The notes: a model not told the origin generated them from the letters alone. A stretch of DNA of 23,705 bases from Chara braunii (GCA_003427395.1 BFEA01000071.1:2929385-2953089); one strand, 5' to 3'. Positions 1 through 10,021 are shown, counted from the stretch's first letter. Numbers and translations: made by a program.

Positions 1-124
1 CTTCCCCTCCTCCTCCTCCGCTATTTGTCCTCTCCTCTCATGTCACTGTTCGCTTCTGTGTGTGCCTCAATTGAAGCCTCCTTTCCAGTCATGCTATGTG
101 TAGTAGAATCTTGGTGGCAGTTTC

Positions 125-182
125 TGTCTCCTGCAGCTGGCATTGTCTGTCTCTTGCAGCTGGCATTGTCTGTCTCTTGCAG
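125..182. repeat. 23-bp tandem repeat, 2.5 copies
   Basis: The unit TGTCTCYTGCAGCTGGCATTG plus TC occurs at 125-147 and 148-170, with a partial third copy (TGTCTCTTGCAG) at 171-182. Each copy has a pyrimidine run followed by TGCAG, which resembles a 3' splice acceptor. No exon could be assigned. Confidence 0.8.
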
Positions 183-578
183 GTGGTAGTTTTTTCTCCA
201 TCTTTCTTACCCCTTTTAGCTTATTACATCTTTCTGACTCCTTTTGCTCTTTACATGCATGCAGGTGTATTGGAATGTTGTGGGATTTCAATTGTTGACC
301 CTTGGAGTGTGCAGAGGCGCTGGCCTTTAGGCCTTACCAGCCGTGATCTGTGGAATATGGAGTTAGAATGACTGGTGCTCTTGGTGCGCGAAGTGGGACT
401 TGGCTTGCTTGGCGATTGTTTCCCTCTGCATAAACTGTTTGAACGATGTGCATGATTGGGTATATGTTCCCTCAGTAACCTCTCTTCCATTCTTTCCTCC
501 TTTTCTTGTTGAAAGACAATTTTCCTATGGTGTGCAAGACCGTGAGGCTTCAGAAACTCAGATGAGTTTTGTGGGCAT

Positions 579-795
579 TGGTCAGCTCATTAGTGCCAGG
601 GATGGGTCAGGGCATTCTGGCACTGCAGTCTTCCCCGGAACACAAAAAAAATGCACCCTCATGAAGTGAGGGCAGATAGCTTGTTTACATCATGATGATT
701 AGGGTGCATTGTGTTTTGGGGGGAGTACATTCACGAGCGGGGTGCGTTGTGTTTTTGCGGAAGACTGTACAACTGCCTGGAGTGCATCTGACCAC
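579..795. repeat. Imperfect inverted repeat (foldback or MITE-like)
   Basis: The best arms are 626-659 (CAGTCTTCC, then AACACA, an A-run and TGCACCCT) and 738-767 (GGGTGCGTTGTG, then GCGGAAGACTG). A second partial right arm, AGGGTGCATTGTGTT, lies at 699-713. Weaker pairing extends outwards to TGGTCAG at 579-585 and CTGACCA at 788-794. No open frame spans it. It could be a small non-autonomous element or the template of a hairpin transcript. No clear target duplication was seen. Confidence 0.5.
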
Positions 796-1014
796 CATTA
801 CGGCCGTATTCAATAAAAAGGGTCCTCACGTGAATATGTTCAGAGTCTTATGGCGTTTACCTTGGTCCGAGTTTCACCAGGTCCCACTGGACTAGCAATT
901 CCTCAGGTTGTACTAGGACTTCCTGGGATGTAGCTGACCACCAGGACTGCTGGTTTCGGTCCCGAAAATGTTGGAGTGCGAGAATGCTCCCAATGGAATG
1001 GCCTTTGTTGGCCT

Positions 1015-1088
1015 GTGGGCCTATCTCAGTCGGAAAGGCCCTTAAGTTGCATTCCGGAGGTCGCGGGTTCAATTTCCATTGGCCTCAC
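1015..1088 (+). other. tRNA-like block, possible SINE head
   Basis: An A-box-like TATCTCAGTCGG at 1022-1033 and a B-box-like GGTTCAATTTC at 1066-1076 start 44 bases apart, the spacing in a real tRNA. GTGGGCC at 1015-1021 can pair with GCCTCAC at 1082-1088 with one mismatch and one wobble. The T arm keeps four of five pairs. The expected loop position reads TGC (Ala), but the anticodon stem does not pair. This is a degenerate tRNA-derived sequence, not a working tRNA. No 3' tail or target duplication was found. Confidence 0.4.
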
Positions 1089-2105
1089 ATACGTGCCTGG
1101 GCATGCTTGGTGTCCTACCAGCTAGAGATAATCCATTGGGCCCCCAAGACAGCATTGGCAGGACCTTGGGCAATCTTGTTGGTTGACATGCAGCAACGAT
1201 ATTGGCCATTAGAAACGGCTAATGTGGGGCCTTGGGGAGGGTAGGGGGAGGTGCAGCAACCGGCCACAGTGCTCGGTTCTAGCACCGCCGGTTTCTTGGT
1301 CTGCAATGCCTGCCCACACCCGTCACTGTGATTAGGGGCTCGTGCAGCCTTGCTCTCACACCACCGCTGTGGTGCAAATGTACCCCGTGGGCTGGAAAGA
1401 GATCCGGGTTGGTTTGTGTTCCCCCTTACCATACGTAAGAGTAGCAAGAGAATGGGATAGATGAGGGAAAATATATAGAGGGATTAAGAGAAGAACAAAC
1501 ATTAGTTAATAAGAAAAAAGGCCTTGTGCTTGAGTAGCATCTTGTAAGAATCTCTGCCATTATATAATGTGGAAAAAATCCCTACAAGCCCATGTCATAA
1601 CATGGGAGGGCCTGTTTGTCCCAACTGGAATATATTCGGCCATGAAAATGCACCCAGTCCTTCAGGGACATCAGAATAGGGGCATTCTGCCCATTCCAAG
1701 ACAATGGGACCCACATAGGTAGTGTCCCCCCTTTGTGTCCTTGGGCGTGGGAGAATTCTCCCTGCAACTTCAGTCTTGCCATGGGAGAAGGTTCTGAAGG
1801 GGGCGTGAGAGGGCAATGTGCTGCGTGGGCGCTTATGGCTAGAGAACTGCATTTGGTGGGGCTTTACAGCTGTGAGGATTGAACCTCCGCAAGGCCCTAT
1901 TCGGGAACACAGATGTCCTTGGCATAGGCCTCCAGCAAGCCTCGCGCCCGCCCTAAGTGAAGGCGGGCCTGCATAATCGCGAGAGGCCTACTTTTGCCAT
2001 TTTTCGTATATGGGGTCTCAGACAGTTGCAGCGCACCAGTGGGTGACAGAGAAACGTGAGCCTTCCCTGGCGTCTTCCAGAAAAACAGCTGCGCTGCACA
2101 GTTGA

Positions 2106-2136
2106 GCCCAGGGCTCAATCGGTTGAGGCCCTGGGC
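2106..2136 (+). promoter_or_regulatory. Strong hairpin conserved in both LTRs
   Basis: GCCCAGGGCTCAA (2106-2118) pairs with TTGAGGCCCTGGGC (2123-2136) around a TCGG loop, with one bulged base. The 3' LTR has the same hairpin at 12541-12571, where the stem base change still allows G-T pairing. It may be a transcript structure or a protein site; the role is unknown. Confidence 0.6.
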
Positions 2137-2177
2137 ACACGCATGTAGAGGCCAACATGTAACGTAGCGGCCGTGGA

Positions 2178-2224
2178 CCAATGAGAAAGCAGCGCCTGTG
2201 TCACACATGCCACGGGCCAATGAG
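2178..2224 (+). promoter_or_regulatory. Paired CCAATGAG boxes in the LTR
   Basis: CCAATGAG occurs at 2178-2185 and 2217-2224, and both copies survive in the 3' LTR (12613-12620 and 12654-12661) although the bases between them have diverged. CCAAT boxes are known plant promoter elements, so U3 promoter use is plausible. No functional evidence is available from sequence alone. Confidence 0.45.
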
Positions 2225-2992
2225 ATCGCGCCGAACACTTGGAGTCTTGTGGGCTACCTGGACGTGCCTAACTGCACGGGCCCCAGGCCAGTATCTGAAA
2301 CTGGGCCTGGGTGCAGATACTTTGGGCCAACCTGAAGCTACTGGGCCCCTACACGCCCAGACCAGCCAGCAGCTGGGCTCACTTTCCATGAAGGGCAGTG
2401 AGCGCCCAGGGGCAGGGCATTCTGGCCTGTGCAGCCAATGCGACCACTCTGCTGCGTTGGCGCACGAGCAGCTGCGCTAGCGCTGCTGGCCAGGGGGCTC
2501 ACGGGTGCTGGAGGTGAGAGGGTGCGCTGCTGGTGGCAGTGGGCGCACGGCGGCCATAGCCGGGCTGCTGGGCGCATGCACGGTGATGGTGATGGTGGTC
2601 TTCGGGTAGGAGGAGCATGTAGAGGGAGACGGGGTGATTAGGAGAGGTGTGAGACACGTACCTGGTGTATGCTGGCAGTCTGCATTGGCGTTGCCGTCGC
2701 GCACATGGGTCTTCAACTTCGAAGTAGTCCTGTTGCATGAACGTAGATAGGATAAATAGGCTGAGTAGTGTAGGCTGGGCGCTGGGCGCCACTCAGTAGG
2801 TGCGACGTTGGATACTATGTTGGTGTGGCCAGAGAGCGCGTTGGCATTGACATTTGAGTTCATTGTATTGCTCTTATTTGGATGGTATCGTGGTGCATTG
2901 TGCTCTCTGCTTGGTACATGACTATGTGGACTTCAGCATGACTGTGGGATTTAGATTTCTGTCTATCGCTCTCGCTCATATTCCTTGCAATT

Positions 2993-3004
2993 TGGTATCA
3001 GAGC
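2993..3004 (+). other. Primer binding site, initiator-Met tRNA type
   Basis: TGGTATCAGAGC lies three bases after the 5' LTR. It is the sequence complementary to the 3' end of initiator methionine tRNA found at this place in many plant LTR elements, and it fixes the right end of the LTR. Confidence 0.92.
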
Positions 3005-4192
3005 TGGTTTGATATTGCCGTTACGGGCGCGGGCAACATTTTTACTTGGTGCGCTGGCGAAGCTTCTCTGCAGTAAGGATACATTGGCGCTGGCTTGTTA
3101 GGCCACTCCCGGGTAGAGGGGAGCGTGGCCGGAAGGCTGTGGCGACAGCGGATGTATGCGAAATGATGAGAGCATGCTGACAAGGCATCTTGGCTGAGGT
3201 GGCACTCCATTGCATTGTGTGTGGTGCCGAGGATATGACCGGTCGTCAAAATGCACATTGGCTCAATTGGTGAGAAATCTGTGGTTGGGGGCAGCTATCT
3301 TCAGGTACGTTGTTCCCTTACCTCATCTTCCCATCTCAATTTCTTCTTACCATGAGGAAGAGAGTTTGACTTGAGTTCCTCTTCTGGGTCAGGAGTTGAG
3401 TGCTCTACCTTGAGACTCAACATTCTTCATGGAGGGCGGTGCCTCTGAAGGGCCCTGGACGAAGCATGGGTCATGGTCACCATGCCAACCCACGGGAGCA
3501 GATTTGAGCTCTTGCTGCACAATAGAGGGAAGTGGGGTGAGTCAGCTAGAGGAGGTCACTGTGTACCGGACTGTCACTAAAAATACTCCGGTGGGGAAAC
3601 CGACTTGCATCGTATGCGAGGATAAAAATAGTATGGGCCAGGCTGGCTTACTTCACATTACCTGGGCACAGGGGTGGGCCGATGTGCACACCATAGACAC
3701 CGCTGCTCGATGATGGAAACAGGAACGTCGGATACAGGGGAGGGAAGGTTCCAATTGGGGCTCAAATATAAAAGAATATTATTTCTATTTCTGCATACAT
3801 CTGCACACGTGATTTATTTTTATTTTTGATTAGTTGAGGTGTGATGGACTGCTAACATCTGGCAGACAGCAATTAGAGTTGAACTGTAGTAGTCTACCAT
3901 TTCCAGTCCTGTTCGATGCTGCGGTTCGAGAACTAATTGAAGTAAGAGCAGATCATTTGCACAATCTGTGTATATTGTGTTGACACCACTTGAACGGTAG
4001 CCTGGGTGACTTGCTGAATAATTATTTATTGTTATTTATTTTTCAAACCGGTCAGACACATGCTGTGGTAGGCCCCAGCGAGGGCAGTAGTGCAGCCAGT
4101 GATCTGGTCTAGCTGATGAGCTGAACAGGTAGTGGGGAAGGTACAGTGACGATAGGAGGCAGACACGCGGGGATACCTGCATATTCCTGTCG
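3005..4192 (+). other. Leader region between PBS and gag, no recognised gene
   Basis: About 1.2 kb separates the primer site from the first recognisable gag residues. A 94-codon open frame at 3429-3713 resembles nothing I know and is flanked by stops. The stretch 3770-4050 is AT-rich, so another small insertion here is possible but has no defined ends. Confidence 0.55.
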
Positions 4193-5437
4193 TATTCCAG
4201 GTCCTGTTACCAGGGGACGAGAGAAGGTTCTGGGCCGAAGCAAGGGCCCAGCGTTTGCAGACAGCGAGGGAGGCAGCAGCAGCTGCGGAACGCGTGTTAG
4301 CGGCAGCAGCAACTAGTGCTGCAGCCATGGCTACTTCTGCAGCGACCTCTCAAGGTCAGCAGACATTAGGAAGTTTTGCTGTCTTTTGTCTCATCCAGTG
4401 GCACAAATGCAGGACCCTCCTCCAGTTACATGGCGAGTTCGCAGTACAACCAGCCACTCTCGCCCACTAGAGAGGAGGTAGAATTCCAACAAGTAGAGTT
4501 GATTGGCTTACAGTTAGAGAAGGACCTCTGAGATGCTACCGAAAGAGAAACTGAAATTAGAAAAAGAAAAGCCAGGTTGGAGAACAGAAGGGCAGACAAA
4601 GCTGCATTAGAGGGGTTAGATGACTCGACCGTTGACGAGACCGGGAAAATTCTCAAGGCGGGTATGTGGAGCATGCATGGTTACATGGACAACAAATTGG
4701 ATGATATCCATGACACCCTTGACCAGATACCGAGTGCCAAGAAGGGGAAGGGAAAAGCAGTCCCTTCCACAATAGGTGGGCCTAGCATCAGGCCATCAAC
4801 AACTTTTCCATCGCTGCCTCCGTTACCGGCGAGGACAGGCACCTTTGTCCCTGTATATGGCATCCCACCAGGTGGTACGTCAGAAGCAGCTGCACAGACT
4901 GCTGCTCCCTCATCCTGAGGTCCGACTGCTGCTGCTACGGGGCAGCAGGCGGTCCCACAAATGGGACCAGACCAGCCGTGGTTCCCCAAAACCCCTTTCA
5001 AACCACCTCAGATCTTCTTGGAGACGAGAAGGATGAGGCACTCGACACTTGGGTAAGGGCGAAGAGAACTGCGCGAGGATGAGGTGATCATTGCCGCCTC
5101 ATATCTGGAGGGATCGGCAGCGAGATGGCTAGATCGGCTAGTGGCATCCAAGGGTTTCGGCTGAAGAATGAATGACTGGGCAAAGGCCCATACCTTTAGA
5201 GAGTTTTATGGAGTTGGTAGAAACGCGATGCCACAACCCTCAGCAGGCCCAGCAGACCACTGATGCGCCTGCCCTACTTGATACTAAGAAGTGCAAGTCC
5301 GCGGGAGAGCTCACCAGTGCAATAGAGAAACTCATCGCCGTTCTTGGTATCTGTCCACAAGTCCTACTAACCATGTTCTTGAGATCTCTTCCCAAAGACA
5401 TCAAGAACTTGATGGTAAGTGAGGCCAACATCAAATA
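4193..5437 (+). pseudogene. gag, N-terminal and capsid part, broken
   Basis: Gag builds the particle that packages the element's RNA. The pieces run in order through several frames. 4193-4380 encodes an alanine-rich helical segment with AREAAAAAERVLAAAA. 4380-4920 encodes a glutamate/arginine-rich stretch (ERETEIRKRKARLENRRADK) and then a Pro/Ser linker. 4960-5160 includes VIIAASYLEGSAARWLDRL, the retrotransposon-gag capsid motif. 5172-5437 ends with LRSLPKDIKNLMVSEANIK. Damage includes a frame change near 4385, TGA stops at 4529 and 4916, a pair of frame changes near 5020-5080, and another near 5165. The frame is then cut by the TIR element. The rest of gag resumes at 10022. Family assignment is from motif recognition. 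Confidence 0.75.
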
Positions 5438-5438
5438 A

Positions 5439-5459
5439 TCCTTTGACCAGGTAAGTTAG
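5439..5459 (+). repeat. Left terminal inverted repeat
   Basis: It consists of TCCTTTGACCA, two variable bases and TAAGTTAG, and matches the reverse complement of 9998-10018 at 19 of 21 positions. Confidence 0.65.
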
Positions 5460-5572
5460 GATCAAGGTGAAGCGATTTGAACAAACGAAAATTCAATTGG
5501 ACAACCATCAAACCGAATTGGTCAGTTCAATTTTTCCTATTTAGTACATTATCATTACCGATTTGGACAGCC

Positions 5573-5653
5573 GATATAGGTTGGGAGAAGTGATGAGCAT
5601 TTTGGACATACCAGATTTAGGTTGGGAGAAATGATGAGCATTTTGGACAAAAG
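5573..5653. repeat. 41-bp tandem duplication in the TIR element
   Basis: Copies at 5573-5613 and 5614-5653 share GGTTGGGAGAA, TGATGAGCATTTTGGACA and flanking bases with a few substitutions. They form part of the TTTGGAC-rich subterminal region. Confidence 0.8.
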
Positions 5654-6015
5654 GATTTAACAGTTTGGACACTTGATAGAGTTAGGCAGATTGATTTAAC
5701 AAATTAGTATTGCCCAAACCACATTTAGTCCAACAATCAACTGATTTGAAATTCTGCACAGACCATCGGGATCGACAAAGATATCAAATTAGTGAAGGGA
5801 TTTTGCATGTTAGTCGCACGTGTCTGAATCACGGGCCTGCTGCTCCCGTAATTTCGACCTAGGTGGATGTGCGCAGCACGCACGTGAGTGATGCACTTTC
5901 TGTGGGCCCACCAATTTATGCGCTCGTTAGTCTAAATCGTTCGGTCCTTTGACGTAGGGCACAATGGGTCTGTCCAAATCTTTAGAATACCTGTCCATAT
6001 CGATTCACATGGTGT

Positions 6016-6132
6016 CCGATTCTACTCTACAGTTCCAAGAAGCTTTTACAAAAATCTAAAACGTTTGGACTGCACACCCGATTCCAATCTACCGGTCCAA
6101 GAAGCTTCTACGAAATTCTAAATCGGTTCACC
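6016..6132. repeat. 62-bp tandem duplication in the TIR element
   Basis: CCGATTC...TCCAAGAAGCTT...TCTAAA occurs at 6016-6077 and again from 6078. The copies have diverged at about a quarter of sites. The second copy ends where the LINE begins. Confidence 0.75.
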
Positions 6133-6242
6133 GTTTTTCTAACCTAGGCGCGCTCACCTTTTTTTCTTTTTTTTTAAGAAAACCCCGCGATAAAAGATAG
6201 GAGGGATGATAAGAGCATGCCCTTCTATCTGTCCTCCAGGGG

Positions 6243-6298
6243 GCTCCAGTCTATTGGTGCGGAGCAGCACCTGCTGGAAAACGTGTCCAGCGTCCCTT
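6243..6298 (-). repeat. Conserved LINE 3' UTR block (LINE 1 copy)
   Basis: The stretch containing TCTATTGGTG, CACCTGCTGGAAAACG and GTCCAGCGTCCCTT aligns with 21455-21509 at roughly nine in ten positions, although the surrounding UTR is much more diverged. Conservation next to the 3' tail suggests a site recognised by the LINE reverse transcriptase, which is an inference. Confidence 0.65.
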
Positions 6299-6475
6299 CC
6301 ATATGTCATTAATTGATCAAGAGAACCCCACACAGTTTCCTATGTATTGATACTGATGGTAGATCTAGACCTGGAGATGAAGATGCCTCTTTAGTCAAAT
6401 ATTTGACCTCCTGATAAGAGTGATTTATCTAGCATCCCTCTTCATAGATCCCCCCCCACTATCTAATTTTGAGAC

Positions 6476-9400
6476 TTATCCTTCTCTCCCCCCGAACAAT
6501 TCCAGATTCACCAAAGCAAGTGCAGACAGAGGGAAAGGATCAGAAAAAAAAAACGGTGATCTCAAAGAAGCTCCTGGTTGGATGTCAAACCAGTTGTGAA
6601 AGGTGATCTGGTAATCCCGCTTGAAGGACTCCTGATCCCCTTCCCCTCCTGGCCAAACCACCTCACCCAGTTTCTACACCGATGCATCCCCCAACTAGTC
6701 CAAATTGCATTTCAAAATTATTTGCTTAACGTCCTTTTTCTGTTTGAAATCTGTGAGCCGTGCTTTCATCATTTCCCATTGGATTTTAATTCTGTTTGGA
6801 CAAATTGTTGGATTATTTCTGCCATTTCTTGTCCTTCCATATTTGCTCCTTCAATTGTATTTACGCATCTTTTATGCCACATGGCCCACAATACCGTTTC
6901 CCTGCCTAGTAGAAAGAAGTTTTGTTGAAACATAGATAGCTCGATTAATAGAGGATTCCAGTACCCAGAAGGATTGCCCTCCAGTTCCATGGCCAATCCA
7001 GGCCTGTTAGCCTTCGCCACACATAGTCCCAACGACGCCATATCAAAACAGAACCTGGACATTGAAGGAAATGTGTTCAATTGTTTCTCTGATTTTCCTA
7101 CTAGGAAAGGCTTGTGCACAATAGTTGCACCACGGTAATGCCACTCCTCTTTGTTCTAGTGTAGAGTGATCTATTAGCCAATCATTCGTGGGAAAACATC
7201 TGTGCATTATCTGCCATTGTAAAGACGCAAACTTGGCAGGCCTCTCCCTCAGGCACTGACACCATCTCACTGGTTTAAGCAAATCCTCAAAGATGTTCAG
7301 GTGCTTGCACCAACGGTCTTGTATGATCTCAGACGCCTCAATTTTAGGATGCAATAGTCGATAGGATGCCTTTACTGACAGGGACTGTAATCTCAAGGGT
7401 TTACACCTCCTATTGACCCGCCAGACCCACTCAGCTGGATCCAGGGGGAGGTCCGGAATGGGAAGATGAGGAAGGAACATTATCCATCCTTTTGTTTCTA
7501 CACAGTATACTGCCCTTGTCCTATACATTTCATTGAAGGGGGAGAAAGTTACCTTGTCTTGGTCCTTGTTAGTTTATACAAACCCAGTCCTCGTGGACAT
7601 CTAAGATTTGACCCACTGACTTGGAACCTTCCTGTAAGTTTATACAAACCCAGTCCGTCACCTGAAAAGAGGACCTTTTTTAAGTACCGCAATCCAGGCT
7701 AGAGGGATGGCTGAAATTATCTCCTCCGAATTATCAAGTAGATTGTGCGCATATTTGATCTCTTTCTCGAGTTTGTCCATAGTTTTTCAATTCCGGATTT
7801 CGGGTCCCACAAATCCTTGATTCTTAATATTCCATGCTTGACCCACGTAGACCACGGGCAAACTCATGAAGACCCTGCCATGATGATCAGTGAGCTATCG
7901 ATTTTCAAAAAGTGGTTGTCGTAAAACTTCCTCATATCTTGCGGGAGGGGACTTATTCGGTAATGGCAGCTCACGCTAGGTTTTCAGTAGGCTTGCCCAA
8001 AAGCCGTCCAAACCCAGATCCTTCCTAGCCGCACCTCTTATCCCTTCCCCAGTCAGATGCATTTGGGGTTGAGGAATAGTCTAGTACCTATCTTCCACCT
8101 ATGTAAGAGGGTGCACTTCCTTGACAGTTTTGGGCGCCAATCTACGGATTTGCTCCAGAGTCAGGTCTCGCCATGGAAGATCCATAGTTAGGATTAAACG
8201 TTTCATTACTTGAAGAGCCAACGCCTTATACTGAATTTTAGGGTCAATGAGACCCAAGCCTCCTTTATTGTTTGGTTGGATTAAAGTCTTTCAGGTTACT
8301 CTTGGGATCACATGTTGTGTTTCGTGATCTCCTCGCCAGAGGAAGGCTGTGAGCTGCCTTTGCAAATTCTTTAACTGGTTTCTTATTTAGTTACCACGAA
8401 ATCGACTTGTACCAAATGGAAGCTAAAACCATATTATTACTTATTAATGCTTTGCCAAAAATTGGTGTGTTTATTTTTCTATAGCTTCATTTTCTCTAAC
8501 GCTGGGGAAAAAATCCATAAATCATTCGGTTTCCCTTGTGCTGTGAGAATCACACCTAATACCTTAATAGGGTCTCCAATGAAACCCATTTAATCCTAGG
8601 GTTTTCTGGTGGCCTCACCCCTTGAGAGTGAATCCACCATCCCTGTGTTTTGTTACCCCAATTGATTAGCATATCAGATAAGGTAGAGAATTTGTTCATT
8701 ATTGCTTTGATTTTCTCAAAATTGGACAAGGACGCCTCCATCATGATAGTTAAGTTATTTGAGAGCCTGGAATAAATTGGGATAGCGTCCTTGGGAATAT
8801 TGACAATTTTCAGTCGTTGGAGGTTGCGGTTTTCCCTAAGATTTACCCCCAATGCTTCCATAATAATCACAAAAAGAGGAAGGGAGCTAAAGGGTCTCCC
8901 TGTCTTACTGATCTCTGGAGAGGGATCTCAACCATTAACCTGAACTTGAGTGGTAACATTTGCATGAAGAATTTGCACCCATCTCCTCATCCAAGGTCCA
9001 AAACCCATCTTAGCTAAACATGCATCCAAGAAGCGCCAATCCACATGGTCATAAACTTCTTGGAAATCTATGAATATAAATGCCGCATTGTGTTGATTCT
9101 GTCGAGACAACTTAATCATTTCGTTGATTAGCAATACATTATCTTGTATATTTCTCCCATGAATAAACCTTGTTTGAGCGGGATAGATTATGTCTGTCAT
9201 TACCGGAATAAATCGGTTAGCTATTGCTGTAGTTAGCATTTTGTAAACCACTGTCAATAAAGTAATTGGCCTATTATTCCTTATGTTGGTCTTGTCCCCT
9301 TTTTTGTATAACAAAGTCAAGATTCCTTGACCAACAATTTCCCCCATACCTCCTGAGACCTGAACCTGATTATAGTATTCCATGAGGTCATCCACGAAAG

Positions 9401-9780
9401 ACGACCATATTGCTTCCCAAAATTCTTTCGGGAGACCATCTACCCCTGGGGTTTTGTCCTCCTTCATTTGCAAAAGAGCAGCCCAGATTTCCTCCTTGAC
9501 TATTGGAGCTTTTAGCCTCTCTTTCTGTTCCTGAGATAAATTTTGTGTTAAAGGTTCGAGAAAACCCTGAGTCTCTTGTTCCCCACCTATGGGATCTACT
9601 GTAGATGTATAGAGGTTTTTGAAAAAGTCGTATGCAACTTTCAAACTGCTAGCCGACGAGATGGGCTCGAGATGAGGAGACAGATTGGGATCTATCAGGG
9701 CTTCTATATTTGTCCTTCTTACCCTTGCTTTAGCAAGGGCAAGGAAAGAGGAATCCATCTGACCTTATGACTGGTGCTTG
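6476..9780 (-). pseudogene. LINE 1 ORF2 remnant: RT, zf-RVT, C-terminal tail
   Basis: The enzyme would copy LINE RNA at a nicked target. From the N-terminus: DKTPGVDGLPKEFW, NNRPITLLTVVYKML and FIDFQEVYDHVDW (8928-9758) are RT fingers and palm. RQGDPLAP is readable near 8890-8910 only in a shifted frame. The catalytic FADD box is replaced by LSNN at 8754-8765, so both aspartates are lost. LINWGNKTQGWWI follows. The zf-RVT knuckle at about 7060-7240 has CNYC and then ETIEH, and its last cysteine lies behind a one-base frameshift near 7068. The tail shares CxxTIE and EGxEM with LINE 2 and ends at 6476. Many stops and frameshifts mark a dead copy. Confidence 0.85.
7571..7656. repeat. 66-bp-spaced direct repeat inside LINE 1
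   Basis: AGTTTATACAAACCCAGTCC occurs identically at 7571-7590 and 7637-7656. The interval looks like a local duplication that disrupts the connection region of ORF2. It contains stops in the coding frame. Confidence 0.8.
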
Positions 9781-9795
9781 GATAACTTGCTCCTT

Positions 9796-9867
9796 ATGAA
9801 ATAGCCCAGCCATCAATTTTGGGCGAGGGTAATGAGATAGCCCTGCCATCGATTTTGGGCGAGGGTA
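9796..9867. repeat. 36-bp tandem duplication at LINE 1 5' end
   Basis: ATGARATAGCCCWGCCATC followed by RATTTTGGGCGAGGGTA occurs at 9796-9831 and 9832-9867 with few differences. On the minus strand it encodes a repeated YPRPKxMAGL. Confidence 0.8.
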
Positions 9868-9997
9868 AGAAGTTGATTCTTTAGTTCTTGGATAAATTGA
9901 TAAAAAGAAGAAACCAATACGCTCTTGTTTATGGCAGGAACCCGGCAACGCCTGCCCATTTCGGTTCACCAGATGTCCAAATAGCGGCAGTATGCAT

Positions 9998-10018
9998 CTA
10001 ACTTAAATGGTCAAAGGA
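9998..10018 (-). repeat. Right terminal inverted repeat
   Basis: CTAACTTA, two variable bases and TGGTCAAAGGA are the inverse of the left end. A TA follows at 10020-10021. Confidence 0.65.
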
Positions 10019-10021
10019 GTA

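Larger units (their letters stand above)
1..1870. other. Left flank, no recognisable gene
   Basis: I find no convincing coding region here. The open frames are short, overlap on both strands and match no family I know. The first 500 bases are pyrimidine-rich on the plus strand. Smaller structures inside it are listed separately: a 23-bp tandem repeat, an imperfect foldback and a tRNA-like block. The last 32 bases (1839-1870) are the target sequence of the LTR element and have a near copy at 13432-13463. Confidence 0.6.
1871..2989 (+). repeat. 5' LTR
   Basis: It starts TGTGAGGATTGAACC and ends TTCCTTGCA, giving the usual TG...CA ends, and the primer binding site follows three bases later. It aligns along its whole length with 12305-13361. 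It holds about 53 bases near 2725-2785, including GGATAAATAGG, that the 3' LTR lacks. A short GGTGAT repeat lies near 2582-2598. The many differences from the 3' copy show an old insertion. Confidence 0.92.
6133..9960 (-). mobile_element. LINE 1, 5'-truncated non-LTR retrotransposon
   Basis: Read on the minus strand it contains a reverse transcriptase, a connection region, a zf-RVT knuckle, a C-terminal tail, a 3' UTR and an A-rich tail (plus-strand T-runs at 6157-6177). There is no apurinic endonuclease domain: the copy starts just upstream of the RT domain, a typical 5' truncation. The 3' UTR block at 6243-6298 closely matches 21455-21509 in LINE 2, which supports a shared family. It sits in the left part of a TIR element. 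Confidence 0.85.
6123..9970. repeat. 10-bp direct repeat bounding LINE 1
   Basis: TCGGTTCACC at 6123-6132 and again at 9961-9970 bounds the LINE and is the likely target-site duplication. The left copy is next to the T-rich (3') end, and the right copy is next to the truncated 5' end. Confidence 0.6.
5438..10019. mobile_element. TIR DNA element, TA-flanked, interrupted by a LINE
   Basis: The ends are inverted repeats: TCCTTTGACCA at 5439-5449 and TGGTCAAAGGA at 10008-10018, extending inwards to 21 bp with two mismatches. TA dinucleotides sit just outside (5436-5437 and 10020-10021), as in Tc1/mariner and Stowaway-type elements. Without the LINE it is about 0.74 kb: a left arm (5438-6132) and a 50-base right arm (9971-10019). 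The left arm repeats TTTGGAC or its complement GTCCAAA many times and carries two tandem duplications; the right arm has GTCCAAAT. There is no transposase frame, so it is non-autonomous. It lies inside gag, and gag reading resumes directly after the right TA with a one-base offset. Confidence 0.62.

Noticed and set aside
2429-2863. Open frames inside the 5' LTR
   Set aside because: Open on both strands because of GC-rich composition; the matching region in the 3' LTR is interrupted by indels.
3245-3420. tRNA-like motifs TTGGCTCAATTGGTGAGA and, on the minus strand, AAGGTAGAGCACTCAA
   Set aside because: Neither has a correctly spaced, well-matching B box or supporting stems; probably chance or strongly decayed.
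3429-3713. 94-codon frame as an extra retrotransposon gene
   Set aside because: It lies between PBS and gag and is open, but shows no known motif; left as part of the leader.
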